Assembly (NCBI GenBank): GCA_964547485.1
Contig: CAZJNU010000006.1
Span: 9,490 to 73,489, forward strand
DNA from: JACJWR01 sp964547485
Lineage (GTDB): Bacteria; Actinomycetota; Actinomycetes; S36-B12; UBA10799
DNA length: 64,000 nucleotides
Reading direction: 5' to 3'
Shown: in pieces, positions 47,723-57,908 of the stretch
Numbering within the stretch: position 1 is the first letter of the stretch
How the letters are laid out: each line of letters starts with the position of its first letter
Position numbers and translations under genes: made by a program
Notes under the pieces: generated by a model
Told to the model about the DNA's origin: nothing
What the model saw: only the letters and a program-made list of their open reading frames with translations
Database searches by the model: none

Positions 47723-49186
47723 TCACTGGGACGGCTTGGCCATCGGTTCGCGCTGCCCTGGGCACAGTCCTTCCTGCGGCGACTTCACAGATCCATCAGG
47801 CATGATCGTGTTGCAGTATTGGGCGCCGGCAAAGTTCGTGCCGGTCAGTGTCGCGCCGGTCAGATCCGCGTTGGCCAGGTTCGCTCCCTGCAGATCCGCA
47901 TTCGACAGGTTCAGCCCGATGGCGTTGGAATCAGAGAGGTTGACCCCGGACATTTTCGCGCCAGTCAGGTCAGCGCCGATGAGGTCCCCGAAGCTGAAAT
48001 TGGCGCCAGTGAGATCGGCTCCCCTCATGTTGGCCAACGCCGCCGAGGCAAACGTCCATTGGGTGTTAGGAAGTTGCGACTCGCTCAAATTCGACGATGT
48101 GACCGCACCACTGACAAAGGTCGCTCCCGCGGCGCTCGCACCCGCCAAGTTCGATAGCGCGAGCGAAATGTCCAGGCCCTGTACCCCGGTGAGGTTGGCC
48201 TTGGTCAGGTCGGATTGTCCCAGCAGCACACCGGTGAGGTTCTGGCCGCTGAAGTCCACATTCGGGCACTTCGTCTGCTGCACCAGCAGGCAGCCGGCAA
48301 GTGTCGAACCATACTGTTGCGCCGGTGTTGCGTTGGCCTGCGACTGCGCCCCTTGGAAGAATGGCTCCGCAGGCGACATCGTGATCGTCGAATTCGGCGG
48401 TCCGAACTCCGGTGCCCCAGCGCAGGGCTCGTCTTGTGCGCCACGGACCGAGCCATCCGGCATCAAAGTGTTGCAGTACTTCGCCCCCTCCCAATTGGCC
48501 CCGGTCGCCTTCGCCCCGACAAAATCCGATTCGCTGAGATCCGCGCCGGAGAAGTCAGCACCACTCATGTCCGCACCCGAGAAGACGCCACCGCGAACTA
48601 TTGCCTTCTTCAGGGACGCGCCCTGAAGGTTCGCAGACACAAACGAGGAGTCCACAACGGTGGCGTCATCAAGCACGGCGTTGGACAGGTTGACTTCAGA
48701 TGCGTCGTTGAGCACCATTTTTGCGCGGGTGAGGTCAGCTCCCGACAGGTTGGTGCGCACCAGCGACGTACCGGAGAGGTCGACGTCAGTTCCGGTGACC
48801 TTGGCAAAGTCGGCAAAGGCAATCGAACCCACCTTCAGATTGGCCTTGCTTATGTTCGCCTGCGGGAACTGCGAATATGAAAGAAACGCTCCTTGCAGAC
48901 TCTGCCCCGAGAGGTCGGCACCCGGGCACTTCGAGTAACTGGCGATGATGCAACCCGCGACCTTGCTGCCGGATTGCACCTGCTCGCCCTGGTAGGTCAC
49001 CTGCATCAGGTAGTACGGGTTGGTCGACGTCACCGTGATGGACTCGGGACTGGTCGAGGTCGCCGGGCTGGAGGCTCCGCCGGATCCGGCCGAGGGCCCT
49101 GAAGTTGACTGCGATGAACAGCCAGCGAGCATCAAGGTGAGAACTGTCCCAGCAGCAGCCGCTGCCAGGAGGCGTTGTATCTGCAT
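47723..49186 (-). CDS. pentapeptide-repeat lipoprotein with two repeat blocks
   Basis: A 487-aa protein. Start ATG 49186 gives a signal ending LMLAGC (lipobox); the longer frame adds unrelated residues. A Ser/Gly linker leads to two homologous halves, each beginning with AGC(I/L)-x-KCP, followed by A(D/N)Lxx pentapeptide repeats (about 90-240 and 315-460) and closing with AKYCNTLMPDGSV or AQYCNTIMPDGSV. Each half should form a right-handed quadrilateral beta-helix on the outer face of the membrane, with the Cys pairs likely bridging. Function unknown. TACGAT lies 8 nt upstream. The internal duplication is clear. Confidence 0.85.
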   Translation of the reverse strand: MQIQRLLAAAAAGTVLTLMLAGCSSQSTSGPSAGSGGASSPATSTSPESITVTSTNPYYLMQVTYQGEQVQSGSKVAGCIIASYSKCPGADLSGQSLQGAFLSYSQFPQANISKANLKVGSIAFADFAKVTGTDVDLSGTSLVRTNLSGADLTRAKMVLNDASEVNLSNAVLDDATVVDSSFVSANLQGASLKKAIVRGGVFSGADMSGADFSGADLSESDFVGAKATGANWEGAKYCNTLMPDGSVRGAQDEPCAGAPEFGPPNSTITMSPAEPFFQGAQSQANATPAQQYGSTLAGCLLVQQTKCPNVDFSGQNLTGVLLGQSDLTKANLTGVQGLDISLALSNLAGASAAGATFVSGAVTSSNLSESQLPNTQWTFASAALANMRGADLTGANFSFGDLIGADLTGAKMSGVNLSDSNAIGLNLSNADLQGANLANADLTGATLTGTNFAGAQYCNTIMPDGSVKSPQEGLCPGQREPMAKPSQ

Positions 49187-49294
49187 GGGCACGGATCGTA
49201 GTGGGAATCCAGCCGCGATACTCCCCCGCGGTGACTTAAGTGCTACTGCGCCCACGGTTCCGCGTCGTCGGCGAGCTCCCCCTGTTCGCGGAGG

Positions 49295-49843
49295 CTAGCC
49301 GTTCTCCGATGGCGAACTGGCATCTTCAAGCGGACTACGTGCCTCCAGCGGGATACCGGACGCGTTCACGACTCGGCACACGCAGCTGTAATGACCAAGC
49401 GTCACCAGTAGCGCCATTGCCCCCTTGTCACCGAAGCGGTCCAGCAACTCAGAGCGGGTGGCGTCGGAGATAGTGGCTTCTGCCTCCATCTCATCGGCGA
49501 TCCGGCACACAAAGTTGGCGTCACCGTCAAGGGAAGTGACCGGCTCTGGATCCAGAATCGCCATCAACTCCGAATCCGATATGCCGTGCTTCCGCGCCAT
49601 TGCGGTGTGCTGGAAGAGTTCATACGACGCGTGCGTGCGAGCCCCGTACCGACAGATTGCGATCTCGCGCAGTCGAGGGTCGAAATCGGTTTGGTAGATG
49701 CCCGCGACAAGAGCCATCCAGGGCTCGAGACACTCCGGTGCGAGAGTCAGCAGCCGAATGATGTTCAGGCCTGGCAATTCGGCCAGCCTGGCCGCCAGCT
49801 CGACGGGGAGCTCACTATCGGACGGAAGCGGAATTGATGTCAT
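49295..49843 (-). CDS. carboxymuconolactone-decarboxylase-family protein
   Basis: A 182-aa protein starting at ATG 49843 behind GGAGAGA. Helical AhpD-like core: REIAICRYGARTHASYELFQHTAMARKHGISDSEL cut here by eye over two helices, then ALLVTLGHYSCVCRVVNASG. The active CxxC pair of AhpD peroxidases is absent (the position reads CRYGARTH), so peroxidase activity is unlikely; it resembles the CMD-like group of unknown activity. It lies 41 nt after the patatin-like pair on the same strand and is probably in one operon with it. Confidence 0.8.
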   Translation of the reverse strand: MTSIPLPSDSELPVELAARLAELPGLNIIRLLTLAPECLEPWMALVAGIYQTDFDPRLREIAICRYGARTHASYELFQHTAMARKHGISDSELMAILDPEPVTSLDGDANFVCRIADEMEAEATISDATRSELLDRFGDKGAMALLVTLGHYSCVCRVVNASGIPLEARSPLEDASSPSENG

Positions 49844-49884
49844 GACTCTCTCTCCTGCCTTCACCTTCAGTCCACGATGGCCGA

Positions 49885-50802
49885 TCAACGCATGACCGCC
49901 GACAACCGCCTATCCAACCGCACCTCGTCGGCGCTGGTATAGACACCAGGTTCGGTGATCGACGCCCAACGCTGAGCAAGGGCGGCCAGTTGCTCCTTCG
50001 CATTCTGCCGTCCTGCCTCAATCCGCTCGTCGGTCTGGTCCCAGCTGACCCACCCCGGTTCGGCACAGGAGAGGACCACGACCGGGACCGAAGCCGCAGC
50101 TCGCCCGGTATCCAACGATGCCTTGGTGTCGAGCTGATGCCGGATGGCCTCCAAAGTGACCTGGTACCAATGACGTGCCGGACTGGGGTCCGCCCGATGC
50201 GTCGGCCTGCCGGTGTCGGCGACTACCAACGATGCAGCGCCGGCCGCGATCGCCTGCAATACCGGCACCGGGGCGACGAATCCGCCGTCGATGATCACCT
50301 CCCCGTCGGCGATGACCGGGTTCGCCAACACGGGATGCCCGGCAGCGGCCAGCAGGGCATCCACTATTGGGCCGGTCGACAGCGGCACGGCCGTTTGTCT
50401 ACTGAGGTTGGTCGCCACCAGGATGCAGCCGGAGCCGTCGAGGGCTGTCGCACCAAAGACGGGGTCCAGCACCGCATGCCAGGCCTTACTCACCCGCGGA
50501 CTGGCGCTGCTGGCAGCAGCTGCGGCCAGTCGGGACCAGCCGGGTCGCGCAGCTTTGCTGGCGCCGATCGCCCGCCAGAGGTCCGCCGCCATCGCCGGGA
50601 CGTCACCGCCCGGATCGGTCCCGGCTGCCAGCGCGAACACGGCCGCGGTGACGGCGCCGCCGGAGGATCCCACCACCAGGTCAGGTCGCCAGCCACCGGA
50701 CAGCAGCGGCATCAGCATCCCCGCCTGGGCCACGCAGTTCTGTTCGCCGACACCGAGCACCAGCGCAACTGGTGTGGGCAGGGTGCTGAGCAATCCAGTC
50801 AC
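49885..50802 (-). CDS. patatin-like phospholipase, second of a tandem pair
   Basis: A 305-aa patatin-fold acyl hydrolase: nucleophile elbow GSSGGAVTAA (GxSxG) and the Asp of the Ser-Asp dyad in IIDGGFVAPVPV. The oxyanion glycine stretch that normally reads GGGxRG near the N-terminus is degenerate (LGVGEQNCVAQAG), which may weaken activity. It overlaps the upstream patatin-like gene by 4 nt (ATGA). The two share architecture but little exact sequence, so the duplication is old or they were brought together. Possible heterodimer. Confidence 0.8.
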   Translation of the reverse strand: MTGLLSTLPTPVALVLGVGEQNCVAQAGMLMPLLSGGWRPDLVVGSSGGAVTAAVFALAAGTDPGGDVPAMAADLWRAIGASKAARPGWSRLAAAAASSASPRVSKAWHAVLDPVFGATALDGSGCILVATNLSRQTAVPLSTGPIVDALLAAAGHPVLANPVIADGEVIIDGGFVAPVPVLQAIAAGAASLVVADTGRPTHRADPSPARHWYQVTLEAIRHQLDTKASLDTGRAAASVPVVVLSCAEPGWVSWDQTDERIEAGRQNAKEQLAALAQRWASITEPGVYTSADEVRLDRRLSAVMR

Positions 50803-51821
50803 GACTCCCCCACTACCGCTCGGAGTACGTCATCGAGTCCAGGCACTCCGGGGCCGAACGCGTCGGGCCTGGCGTACAGACCAGCGGGCAGAGTGCTGTC
50901 GCCCGCCAGCGAGTGGAGGTCGATTAGGAAGGACTGGGCCAGTTCGTAGGCCGACCGGGCGCTGGAGACACTGCCGGCGAAATCAAGCGAGCCAGCCAGG
51001 CCGCCTGGTGTCGGGAGATACAAAACCGGGACCTGCTGGGCTGCCGCCCGAAGCGACGCCGACCGTTGCTGAGCCGCCAGCATGGCGTTGATCGCCGGCA
51101 CCACCTGTGCCAGCGACGGGCCGACGGTACGTTCGGCGGAGGCACCAGTATCGAACACCACGATGCTCGCCGCTCCCCTCTCCACGGCCACCGCGGCGGG
51201 GAGATTGGCGCTGGCCAGACCGTCCACGTAGTACCGGCCGTTGATCTCCACCGGTGGAAAGACGCCAGGGATGGCCGAGGATGCCAGCAGGGCATCGAGC
51301 AGCGACCCGCGATCGAGGGCCGTCGGCTGGCCACTGTCCAGATCCGTGGCGACCGCAGCCAGCGGCAGCACCAGGTCTTCGAAGTCACGAGCCTGGAAGA
51401 CCCGCTCCAGCGTCGCCCGCTCCCCCGCGCTGTCCGCCAGCGACGCCTTGGTGATGTTCGTCGGCCGCACCAAACCCAACCAACCGTCCGGAATGATGTC
51501 GGTCAGGTCCATCGCCGACCACAGATAGCCGAGCCGGGTCACGGCGGAAACTGGGTCCTCGGCGATCATCGCTCCGGTTAGCGCCCCGGCGCTGGTTCCC
51601 ACCAAGGCGTCCGGAGCCAGGTCCGTCTCCCGTACCGCCTGCAGCGTCCCCCACTGCACAGCCCCGTGGGCGCCACCTCCGGCCAGTACCCAGTACGCAG
51701 GCCGCGGAAGGCGGGCGGCGAGCGGCACAATCCCACCGTTGCTGGTCCGCAGGGATCGGCTGCGGGCAGCGGGAACCTCAAGCGCGTTATCGGCCCTACT
51801 CGTCCGACGCAGCAGGGCCAT
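50799..51821 (-). CDS. patatin-like phospholipase, first of a tandem pair
   Basis: A 340-aa patatin-fold lipase. ATG 51821 is the start; the longer frame to 52172 is antisense to the glycerophosphodiesterase gene. The motifs are intact: oxyanion loop VLAGGGAHGAVQWG, nucleophile GTSAGALTGA and catalytic Asp in YVDGLASANLPAA. It should hydrolyse phospholipid or neutral lipid acyl esters. It is divergent from the glycerophosphodiesterase gene 38 bp away, so both may act in lipid turnover. Confidence 0.88.
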   Translation of the reverse strand: MALLRRTSRADNALEVPAARSRSLRTSNGGIVPLAARLPRPAYWVLAGGGAHGAVQWGTLQAVRETDLAPDALVGTSAGALTGAMIAEDPVSAVTRLGYLWSAMDLTDIIPDGWLGLVRPTNITKASLADSAGERATLERVFQARDFEDLVLPLAAVATDLDSGQPTALDRGSLLDALLASSAIPGVFPPVEINGRYYVDGLASANLPAAVAVERGAASIVVFDTGASAERTVGPSLAQVVPAINAMLAAQQRSASLRAAAQQVPVLYLPTPGGLAGSLDFAGSVSSARSAYELAQSFLIDLHSLAGDSTLPAGLYARPDAFGPGVPGLDDVLRAVVGES

Positions 51822-51847
51822 AACGCCATCGTTGCAGACTGTGGGCC

Positions 51848-51853
51848 TACCAT
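51848..51853 (+). promoter_or_regulatory. -10 hexamer TACCAT of glycerophosphodiesterase gene, leaderless geometry
   Basis: TACCAT, then 6 nt, then GTG 51860, in the 38-bp divergent gap to the patatin-like pair. Confidence 0.55.
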
Positions 51854-51859
51854 CACCCT

Positions 51860-52636
51860 GTGCGCCTTCATCCGTTCCTCGCTCTGGGTCGCCCGATCGC
51901 CATGGCCCACCGCGGTGGCGCACAGGAGGCTCCGGAGAATACCCCTGCCGCCTTTCAACGGGCTGTCGATCTGGGCTACGACTACCTAGAGACGGACCTG
52001 CGCAGCACTCGGGACGGTGTAATCGTGCTGATGCACGACTCGTCGCTGGAGCGGGTTGCCGGAGTTCATCAGAGCGTCGCAGACATGGACTGGGACGAAC
52101 TCTCGCAGGTCCGACTGGCCGAGGGTGAGCGAGTGATGCGCCTCGACGACGCCCTGAGCACCTGGCCGGCAATTCACTGGAACCTGGACATCAAGGATGA
52201 CCAGACACTCGCCCCGGCGCTAGCGGCCCTCGCTGATCCGGCCGTACTGGAGCGTGTCTGCATCTCATCGTTTTCCTCCTCCCGGGTCCGCACCGTCCGG
52301 CGAGAGTTGGGACCTGACGCAGCCACCGGTGCCACTCCCGGAGAGGTGGCCACGATCATGGGGGCCAGCCTCGCCCGGCCGTTCCTCCGGGCCCTGCGCA
52401 GGCATTTGCCCAGTCTGCCGGTCGCCATGCAGGTACCGCGGGCGCAGACCGGCGTTCCAGTGGTCACCCGCCGCACGATCGACCTCGCCCACGATCTCGG
52501 GATCCAGGTACATGTGTGGGTGGTGGACGACCCCGCCGACATGACCAGGTTGTTGGACATGGGCGTCGACGGTCTGATCACCGACGCACCGACAACGCTG
52601 CGAGCAGTTCTGAACGGTCGAAGCAGCACTCTCTAG
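51860..52636 (+). CDS. glycerophosphodiester phosphodiesterase
   Basis: A 258-aa TIM-barrel GDPD enzyme with the HRGGAQEAPENT motif (catalytic His and metal-binding Glu), ETDLRSTRDGVIVLMHD (metal Glu/Asp and second His) and the closing strand LGIQVHVWVVDDPADM ... GVDGLITDAP. It releases glycerol-3-phosphate and an alcohol from deacylated phospholipids, fitting the divergent patatin-like lipases. There is no signal peptide, so the action is cytosolic. Confidence 0.92.
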   Translation: MRLHPFLALGRPIAMAHRGGAQEAPENTPAAFQRAVDLGYDYLETDLRSTRDGVIVLMHDSSLERVAGVHQSVADMDWDELSQVRLAEGERVMRLDDALSTWPAIHWNLDIKDDQTLAPALAALADPAVLERVCISSFSSSRVRTVRRELGPDAATGATPGEVATIMGASLARPFLRALRRHLPSLPVAMQVPRAQTGVPVVTRRTIDLAHDLGIQVHVWVVDDPADMTRLLDMGVDGLITDAPTTLRAVLNGRSSTL

Positions 52637-52924
52637 TGCCCTTACCGAACCCTTACAATGTCGTCCTGCCAGTGGTGAAACCACGCCTGCGCGGGTGACG
52701 TCAGACGCCTATCGATCTACTCCGGGTCGACAAGTCCAGCTCGCAGGGCGCAGTTCGATGCGCAATTGTGGGCCACGTCTCAGCCATTCGGGTTTAGCCA
52801 CCGGTGCCGGTGGGAACAATCTGAACCGAGGGGCGTGTTAAACCCCTACACCCCACCATCGGGCAACCGCCCGCGCGCCGGAGTTTCCGGTGCCGCTGCG
52901 GCGGGCCTGCAAGGAAGGAAGCAC
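52637..52924 (+). promoter_or_regulatory. 288-bp rbpA upstream region with possible ECF-type promoter
   Basis: No gene is seen. GGGAAC (52812-52817) and GTT (52837-52839), separated by 19 nt, loosely resemble an ECF sigma promoter (SigR/SigE types use GGAAY and GTT about 16-18 nt apart). Streptomyces rbpA is known to be under SigR. The spacing is one base too long, so this is weak. AAGGAAGG gives a strong ribosome site before ATG 52925. Confidence 0.3.
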
Positions 52925-53278
52925 ATGTCTGAGGGAGCTCTTCGCGGGACTCGATTGGGTGCCGCCAGCTACGAGACCGACGAGAATGTGGTGCTGGCAC
53001 CACGCTCGGACGTCTACTACGACTGCCCGAATGGCCACACTCTGTCAATGCCGTTTTCGGTCGAGGCAGAGGTGCCAGCAACCTGGGACTGCCACTGCGG
53101 GGCCCGGGCTGCGCTACGAGACGGAGTGACGCCCGAGTTGAAACCGATGAAGCACGTCCGGACCCATTGGGACATGCTTCGTGAGCGTCGCAGCATCGAC
53201 GAACTGGAGATTCTGCTGGCCGAGCGGCTGGAAATCATCCAGGGAACCGCGTACTCCGAGGAGCGTAAAAGCGCCTGA
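52925..53278 (+). CDS. rbpA: RNA polymerase-binding protein RbpA
   Basis: A 117-aa transcription factor unique to actinobacteria. N-terminal tail RGTRLGAASYETDE (polymerase-contacting), a core domain with the Zn-type residues Cys34 (DCPNGH38) and Cys56/Cys58 (WDCHCGARA), and a C-terminal sigma-interaction domain (MKHVRTHWDMLRERRSIDELE) with helix to the end. It stabilises the housekeeping sigma factor on RNA polymerase and promotes open complex formation. Start from a strong ribosome site. A hairpin lies between its end and the convergent fxsA gene. Confidence 0.97.
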   Translation: MSEGALRGTRLGAASYETDENVVLAPRSDVYYDCPNGHTLSMPFSVEAEVPATWDCHCGARAALRDGVTPELKPMKHVRTHWDMLRERRSIDELEILLAERLEIIQGTAYSEERKSA

Positions 53279-53298
53279 CGGCGCCATCTGAACTTCCC

Positions 53299-53931
53299 CT
53301 ACGAAGCGCCTGGACCGTCCATTGGACGATCTGGGCGCTTCGTTGCGCCATCGGTCGGTGCGACGTCATTCGGCCCGGCCACGATCTCGCCGGAGATGAT
53401 CACCGGTCCCGCGGGACCACTGGCTCCGGGCCGGCCCGTACCCCCTGCACCACTGGGGCCGGGTTTCCGATAACCGGAGGCCCCCGGGGCCGGCTCGGTG
53501 TAGGAGGTGACCGTCTCTCCTTCGATGATGGTGACCCGTTGGTATCCCTGTCTGCTGGCCATCGTCGACAGTCGCCCGCCGAAGGCACGCCCCAACAGCC
53601 GCCGAGTCGGCGGGAACACCAACAGCAGACCTGCCAGTGCGGTGATGAATCCCGGGATGATGAGCAGGATTCCACCAACCAGCAGCAGGCCGGCGTCACC
53701 GATCGCCGGACCAAAACCGGTGTTCAGAAACCCCGGATCGGTTTGGGCTCGTTCGGCAAGTCTGCGCCACGCCTGCATCGCGCGACGGACCATCGCGATC
53801 CCGAATCCGAACAGCAGCGCCGCGACGATCAGTACCGGGCCCCACCCCACCTGCTGGACTGCCCAAACCGCGGCCCAAATTTCCAGGAACGGCAGCGCGA
53901 TGACGGCCAGCAGGATCACGAGCGCCTTCAC
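53299..53931 (-). CDS. fxsA: FxsA-family membrane protein
   Basis: A 210-aa protein. GTG 53931 gives the typical FxsA start (KALVILLAVIALPFLEIWAAVWA); the longer reading from TTG 53946 overlaps the ppm gene. Two or three transmembrane segments, the last being GLLLVGGILLIIPGFITALAGLLLVF cut here by eye, then a cytosolic Gly/Pro-rich tail. FxsA is linked to suppression of phage F exclusion in E. coli; the general role is unclear. It is the last gene of the lnt-ppm-fxsA run, 8 nt after ppm. Its stop lies at the edge of the rbpA terminator. Confidence 0.85.
   Translation of the reverse strand: MKALVILLAVIALPFLEIWAAVWAVQQVGWGPVLIVAALLFGFGIAMVRRAMQAWRRLAERAQTDPGFLNTGFGPAIGDAGLLLVGGILLIIPGFITALAGLLLVFPPTRRLLGRAFGGRLSTMASRQGYQRVTIIEGETVTSYTEPAPGASGYRKPGPSGAGGTGRPGASGPAGPVIISGEIVAGPNDVAPTDGATKRPDRPMDGPGAS
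53302..53342. terminator. hairpin between rbpA and fxsA
   Basis: CGAAGCGCC (53302-53310) and GGCGCTTCG (53334-53342) form a perfect 9-bp stem with a 23-nt loop. It sits in the gap of two convergent genes and covers the last codons of fxsA, so it can end transcription from both sides. Confidence 0.65.
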
Positions 53932-53939
53932 TGTTCGCC

Positions 53940-54733
<794 letters not shown>

Positions 54734-54737
<4 letters not shown>

Positions 54738-56272
54738 GACGACGACCCTATCCGCTGGCCGCCCCGCCGACGCCACCCGACTACGCCCCCCACGACGCAA
54801 CCGATCACGCCGACCGCCGCGAGTACCGCTTCCGGCCACACCCCAAGCCGATCGGCAACGCTGAGGGTGTCTCGCAGGGGCACCTGCGCGACCATCGTGC
54901 CGGGACGCGACTCGGGCAACTGGTCGACCACGGTGCCGTCGGCCGCCAGCACCACCGAGATCCCACTGGTGGCCGCCACCAGCACCCCGCGGCCATGCTC
55001 AACGGCCCGAAGCCGAGACATCGCCACCTGTTGCTCCGGTTGGCTGGTACCGCCGTAGGTCGCATTGTTCGTCTGCACTACCAGCACCCGACCGCCGGAT
55101 CGTACGACGTTACGGACGATGTCGTCATAGGCGATTTCGAAGCAGATGACATCACCCACCCGGGCCGGTCCGACCTGCAGCACGCCAGGTTCGTTGCCAC
55201 CGACGAAGTCCCGCGGAATCCGTTGGAATCGGTCGACCAACCCACCGAGCAGTGACCGGCCGGGTAGGTACTCGCCGAACGGGACGGGATGCTGCTTGGC
55301 GTAGGAATCGCTAGGGCCGCTGCCCGGCTGCCACACCAGGCCGACATTCCACAACTGGTCGCCCGCACCGGGTGCATCGACCACTGCCCCCACCAGGATC
55401 GGTGCATTGATCGCGGTTGCGGCTGCGTCGATCCGCTGTGCGGCCAGCGGGTCGAGGAAGGGGCTGACATCTGAGGAGTTCTCCGGCCAGATCACTGCCT
55501 CCGGGGCCGGCACCTCCCCTCGGGCCACCCGTTGGCTGAGCAGGATCGTCTCCGTCACGTGGTTCTCCAACACCGCCCGCCGGCGGGCGTTGAAATCCAG
55601 CCCCACCTGGGGGACATTGCCCTGCACAACGGCGATGGTGGCAGACGGCGGTGCCCCCTCTCCCGCTACCGGAAGCGGCACCAGCAACCCCGCGCACGCC
55701 ACTGCCACCGCCGCCAGCAGTGCGAGTCCGGCGGCACGGATCCGACCGGCGCGAGCCGCCAGTGCCACCGCCGCCAGCAGCGTTCCCACCAACGCCACCG
55801 CAAAGGTGACCCCTGGTGCGCCCAGGAGTGCAGCCAGTGGGGTCAGCGGCGAGTCAGGTTGCGAAAACGCCAACCGACCCCAGGGGAACCCGCCCCACGG
55901 CATCCGATCCCTGAGCGCCTCTGACAGTGCCCAGACCGTCGGCACGGCGATCGGCCACCACCTCAGCTGGGTCGTCAAGGCTGTGCCGAGTCCCACGAGA
56001 GCACTCCAGAGGCTCCAGCCGAGTGAGAGAAGGATCCAGGCATCGGTACCGATCACCTGCAGCCAGGAGAGCAGGATCAGGTAGAACACCGAACCCGCCA
56101 GGAAGCCGCAGCCCGCGCCCACCCACGGGCGGGCCCGCCAGCAGGCCAACGTAAGCAGGGCGACGCCGAGCGGAGCCAGCACGCTCGACCCGACTGGCGG
56201 GAATGCCGCCGCGAGCACCGCCCCCGACACCAGCGCCGCCATCGGCCTGCGCAGCAGAATCCACCAGGCCAT
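54734..56272 (-). CDS. lnt: apolipoprotein N-acyltransferase
   Basis: A 512-aa membrane enzyme. ATG 56272 is preferred, 7 nt after the amidohydrolase stop. The N-terminal half has about six transmembrane helices; the C-terminal half is a nitrilase-like domain with the Glu-Lys-Cys triad visible in VIWPENSS (Glu), YAKQHPVPFGEYLP (Lys) and VICFEIAYDD (Cys). A final helix ends the protein. It N-acylates the Cys of lipoproteins such as LivK and the others in this window. It is followed at once by ppm1. Confidence 0.94.
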
Positions 56273-56279
56273 ACGTCGA

Positions 56280-57908
56280 CTAGTCCCCCGCCAGCGCGCC
56301 GACGTCGTACACCGTTGTTCCCCGGACCACTGTGCGCAAGCACACCGGTGACGGGGCACCGTCGGTCAACACCGGTAGCCCCGGCGTCGCCGAGCGGGGA
56401 TCGGTGGACCAGGCGGAGACCCGGCCATCAGGTGCGGCCACCACCAACTCGTCGGCCCGCCAGACCGCCAGCGAGGCGGGAGCGCCCGGTTCCAACACTC
56501 CGCCAGCCAGCCCGGCGGCCCGCCAACCACCACGGGTATGCGCCGAGAAGGCTGCTCTAACGCTGAGGGCTTGGCCCGGCGTCCGGTGCTGTGCGGCGGC
56601 TCGTACCGCCTGCCACGGATCAAGCGAGGTGACTGGGCTGTCCGAGCCGAAGGCCAGCACCACTCCGCCGGCCTGCATGGCGGCAAACGGGTTCATCGAC
56701 TGCCAGCGATCACCGAGCCGCTCCGCGTACATGCCGTCGGGGCCTCCCCACTCCTCGTCGAACCGGGGCTGCACGCTGGCGATGATGCCAAAGTCGGCCA
56801 TCACCGAGATGTGCTCGGGGCGCACCAGTTCGACGTGTTCCAGTCGGTGCCCGCCGGCCCGTACCCGGTCAGCTCCGATTGCCTCCCCCGCCTCCACGAA
56901 ACCGGCCAGCACCGTATCCAGGGCGGCGTCGCCGATCACGTGGAAACCTGCCTGAATATTGGCCTCAGCACAGTGCACGACGTGATCTCGTACCTGTGCC
57001 GCAGTCACATAGGTGTAGCCGGCCGTTGGGTTGTCCGCGTACGGCTCCCGAAGGGCCGCGGTGTGGGATCCGACTGTGCCGTCGATGTAGAGATCCCCCG
57101 CAGCTCCTGCGCAGCCCAACTCCAGCGCCCTGCTGCCGGCCGACAACTCGCCCCAGTAGGCGATCACTTCGGGGCCGGGCTCGGCTGCTGCCAGCGACAT
57201 CAGGGCAGACACGTCTGGATGGCTCGAAATGGACGGGCCGCCGATCTCGTGAATCGCCCCGATGCCGTACCTGGCAGCCTCGGCTCGGGTCCACCGCTGC
57301 GCCTGCGCCCGCAGCTCGGCCGGCAGTTCGGCATAGACCGCCGCCCGGGCGTAGTCGTGGGCCTCGTGCCGCAACCAGCCGCTGCTGTCGTAGCCGTCCA
57401 TCTCACGAAGTTCTGGCAGCGCTGCCAGGAGGGAAGAGGAGGCCACCGAACTGTGCACATCTGCGCGGTCCAGGAACACGGCTCCGCCGTACCCCGCCCG
57501 GTCGAGTTCAGCCGACGTCGGGGGTCGGGCCTCCGGCCAGGATCGCTCATCCCAGCCGTAGCCGATGATCACGCCAGCGCCGACCCGGGACCGCACCGCG
57601 TCAAGTACCTCTGCCAGGTTCCTGGTATCGGTGAGGTCGAGTCCGAGTTCCACCATTCCGGTGGCGGTGGTGTGCAGGTGGGCGTCCACGAATGCTGGGG
57701 TGACCAAGGCGCCGTCCAGATCGACCACCGTGGTTCCGATATCGCGCATCACTTCGGCCGCGCCGTCGGAGCCCAGCCAGGCTACGACACCGTCGGCGAC
57801 CAGCATCGCTGTCGCAAACGGATCCGTCGGGGTGTAGAGGCGGCCACCCAGGTACAGGGTGCGTCGTTGGGAATCTTGGGCGACGCCGTCGGTCGAGGGT
57901 CGCATCAC
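56280..57908 (-). CDS. amidohydrolase-family protein (YtcJ/amidohydrolase 3 type)
   Basis: A 542-aa metal-dependent hydrolase: beta-sandwich start LYLGGRLYTPTDPFATAMLVADG, metal-binding DAHLHTTATG, then FHVIGDAALD, HRLEHVELV and the metal Asp in LAFGSDSPVTSLDPW. YtcJ-like enzymes act on N-substituted formamides or unknown cyclic amides; the true substrate is not evident. Its ATG lies 4 nt inside the end of the Lrp/AsnC regulator gene, and lnt follows, so lnt and ppm1 may be co-transcribed with it. Confidence 0.88.
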   Translation of the reverse strand: MMRPSTDGVAQDSQRRTLYLGGRLYTPTDPFATAMLVADGVVAWLGSDGAAEVMRDIGTTVVDLDGALVTPAFVDAHLHTTATGMVELGLDLTDTRNLAEVLDAVRSRVGAGVIIGYGWDERSWPEARPPTSAELDRAGYGGAVFLDRADVHSSVASSSLLAALPELREMDGYDSSGWLRHEAHDYARAAVYAELPAELRAQAQRWTRAEAARYGIGAIHEIGGPSISSHPDVSALMSLAAAEPGPEVIAYWGELSAGSRALELGCAGAAGDLYIDGTVGSHTAALREPYADNPTAGYTYVTAAQVRDHVVHCAEANIQAGFHVIGDAALDTVLAGFVEAGEAIGADRVRAGGHRLEHVELVRPEHISVMADFGIIASVQPRFDEEWGGPDGMYAERLGDRWQSMNPFAAMQAGGVVLAFGSDSPVTSLDPWQAVRAAAQHRTPGQALSVRAAFSAHTRGGWRAAGLAGGVLEPGAPASLAVWRADELVVAAPDGRVSAWSTDPRSATPGLPVLTDGAPSPVCLRTVVRGTTVYDVGALAGD

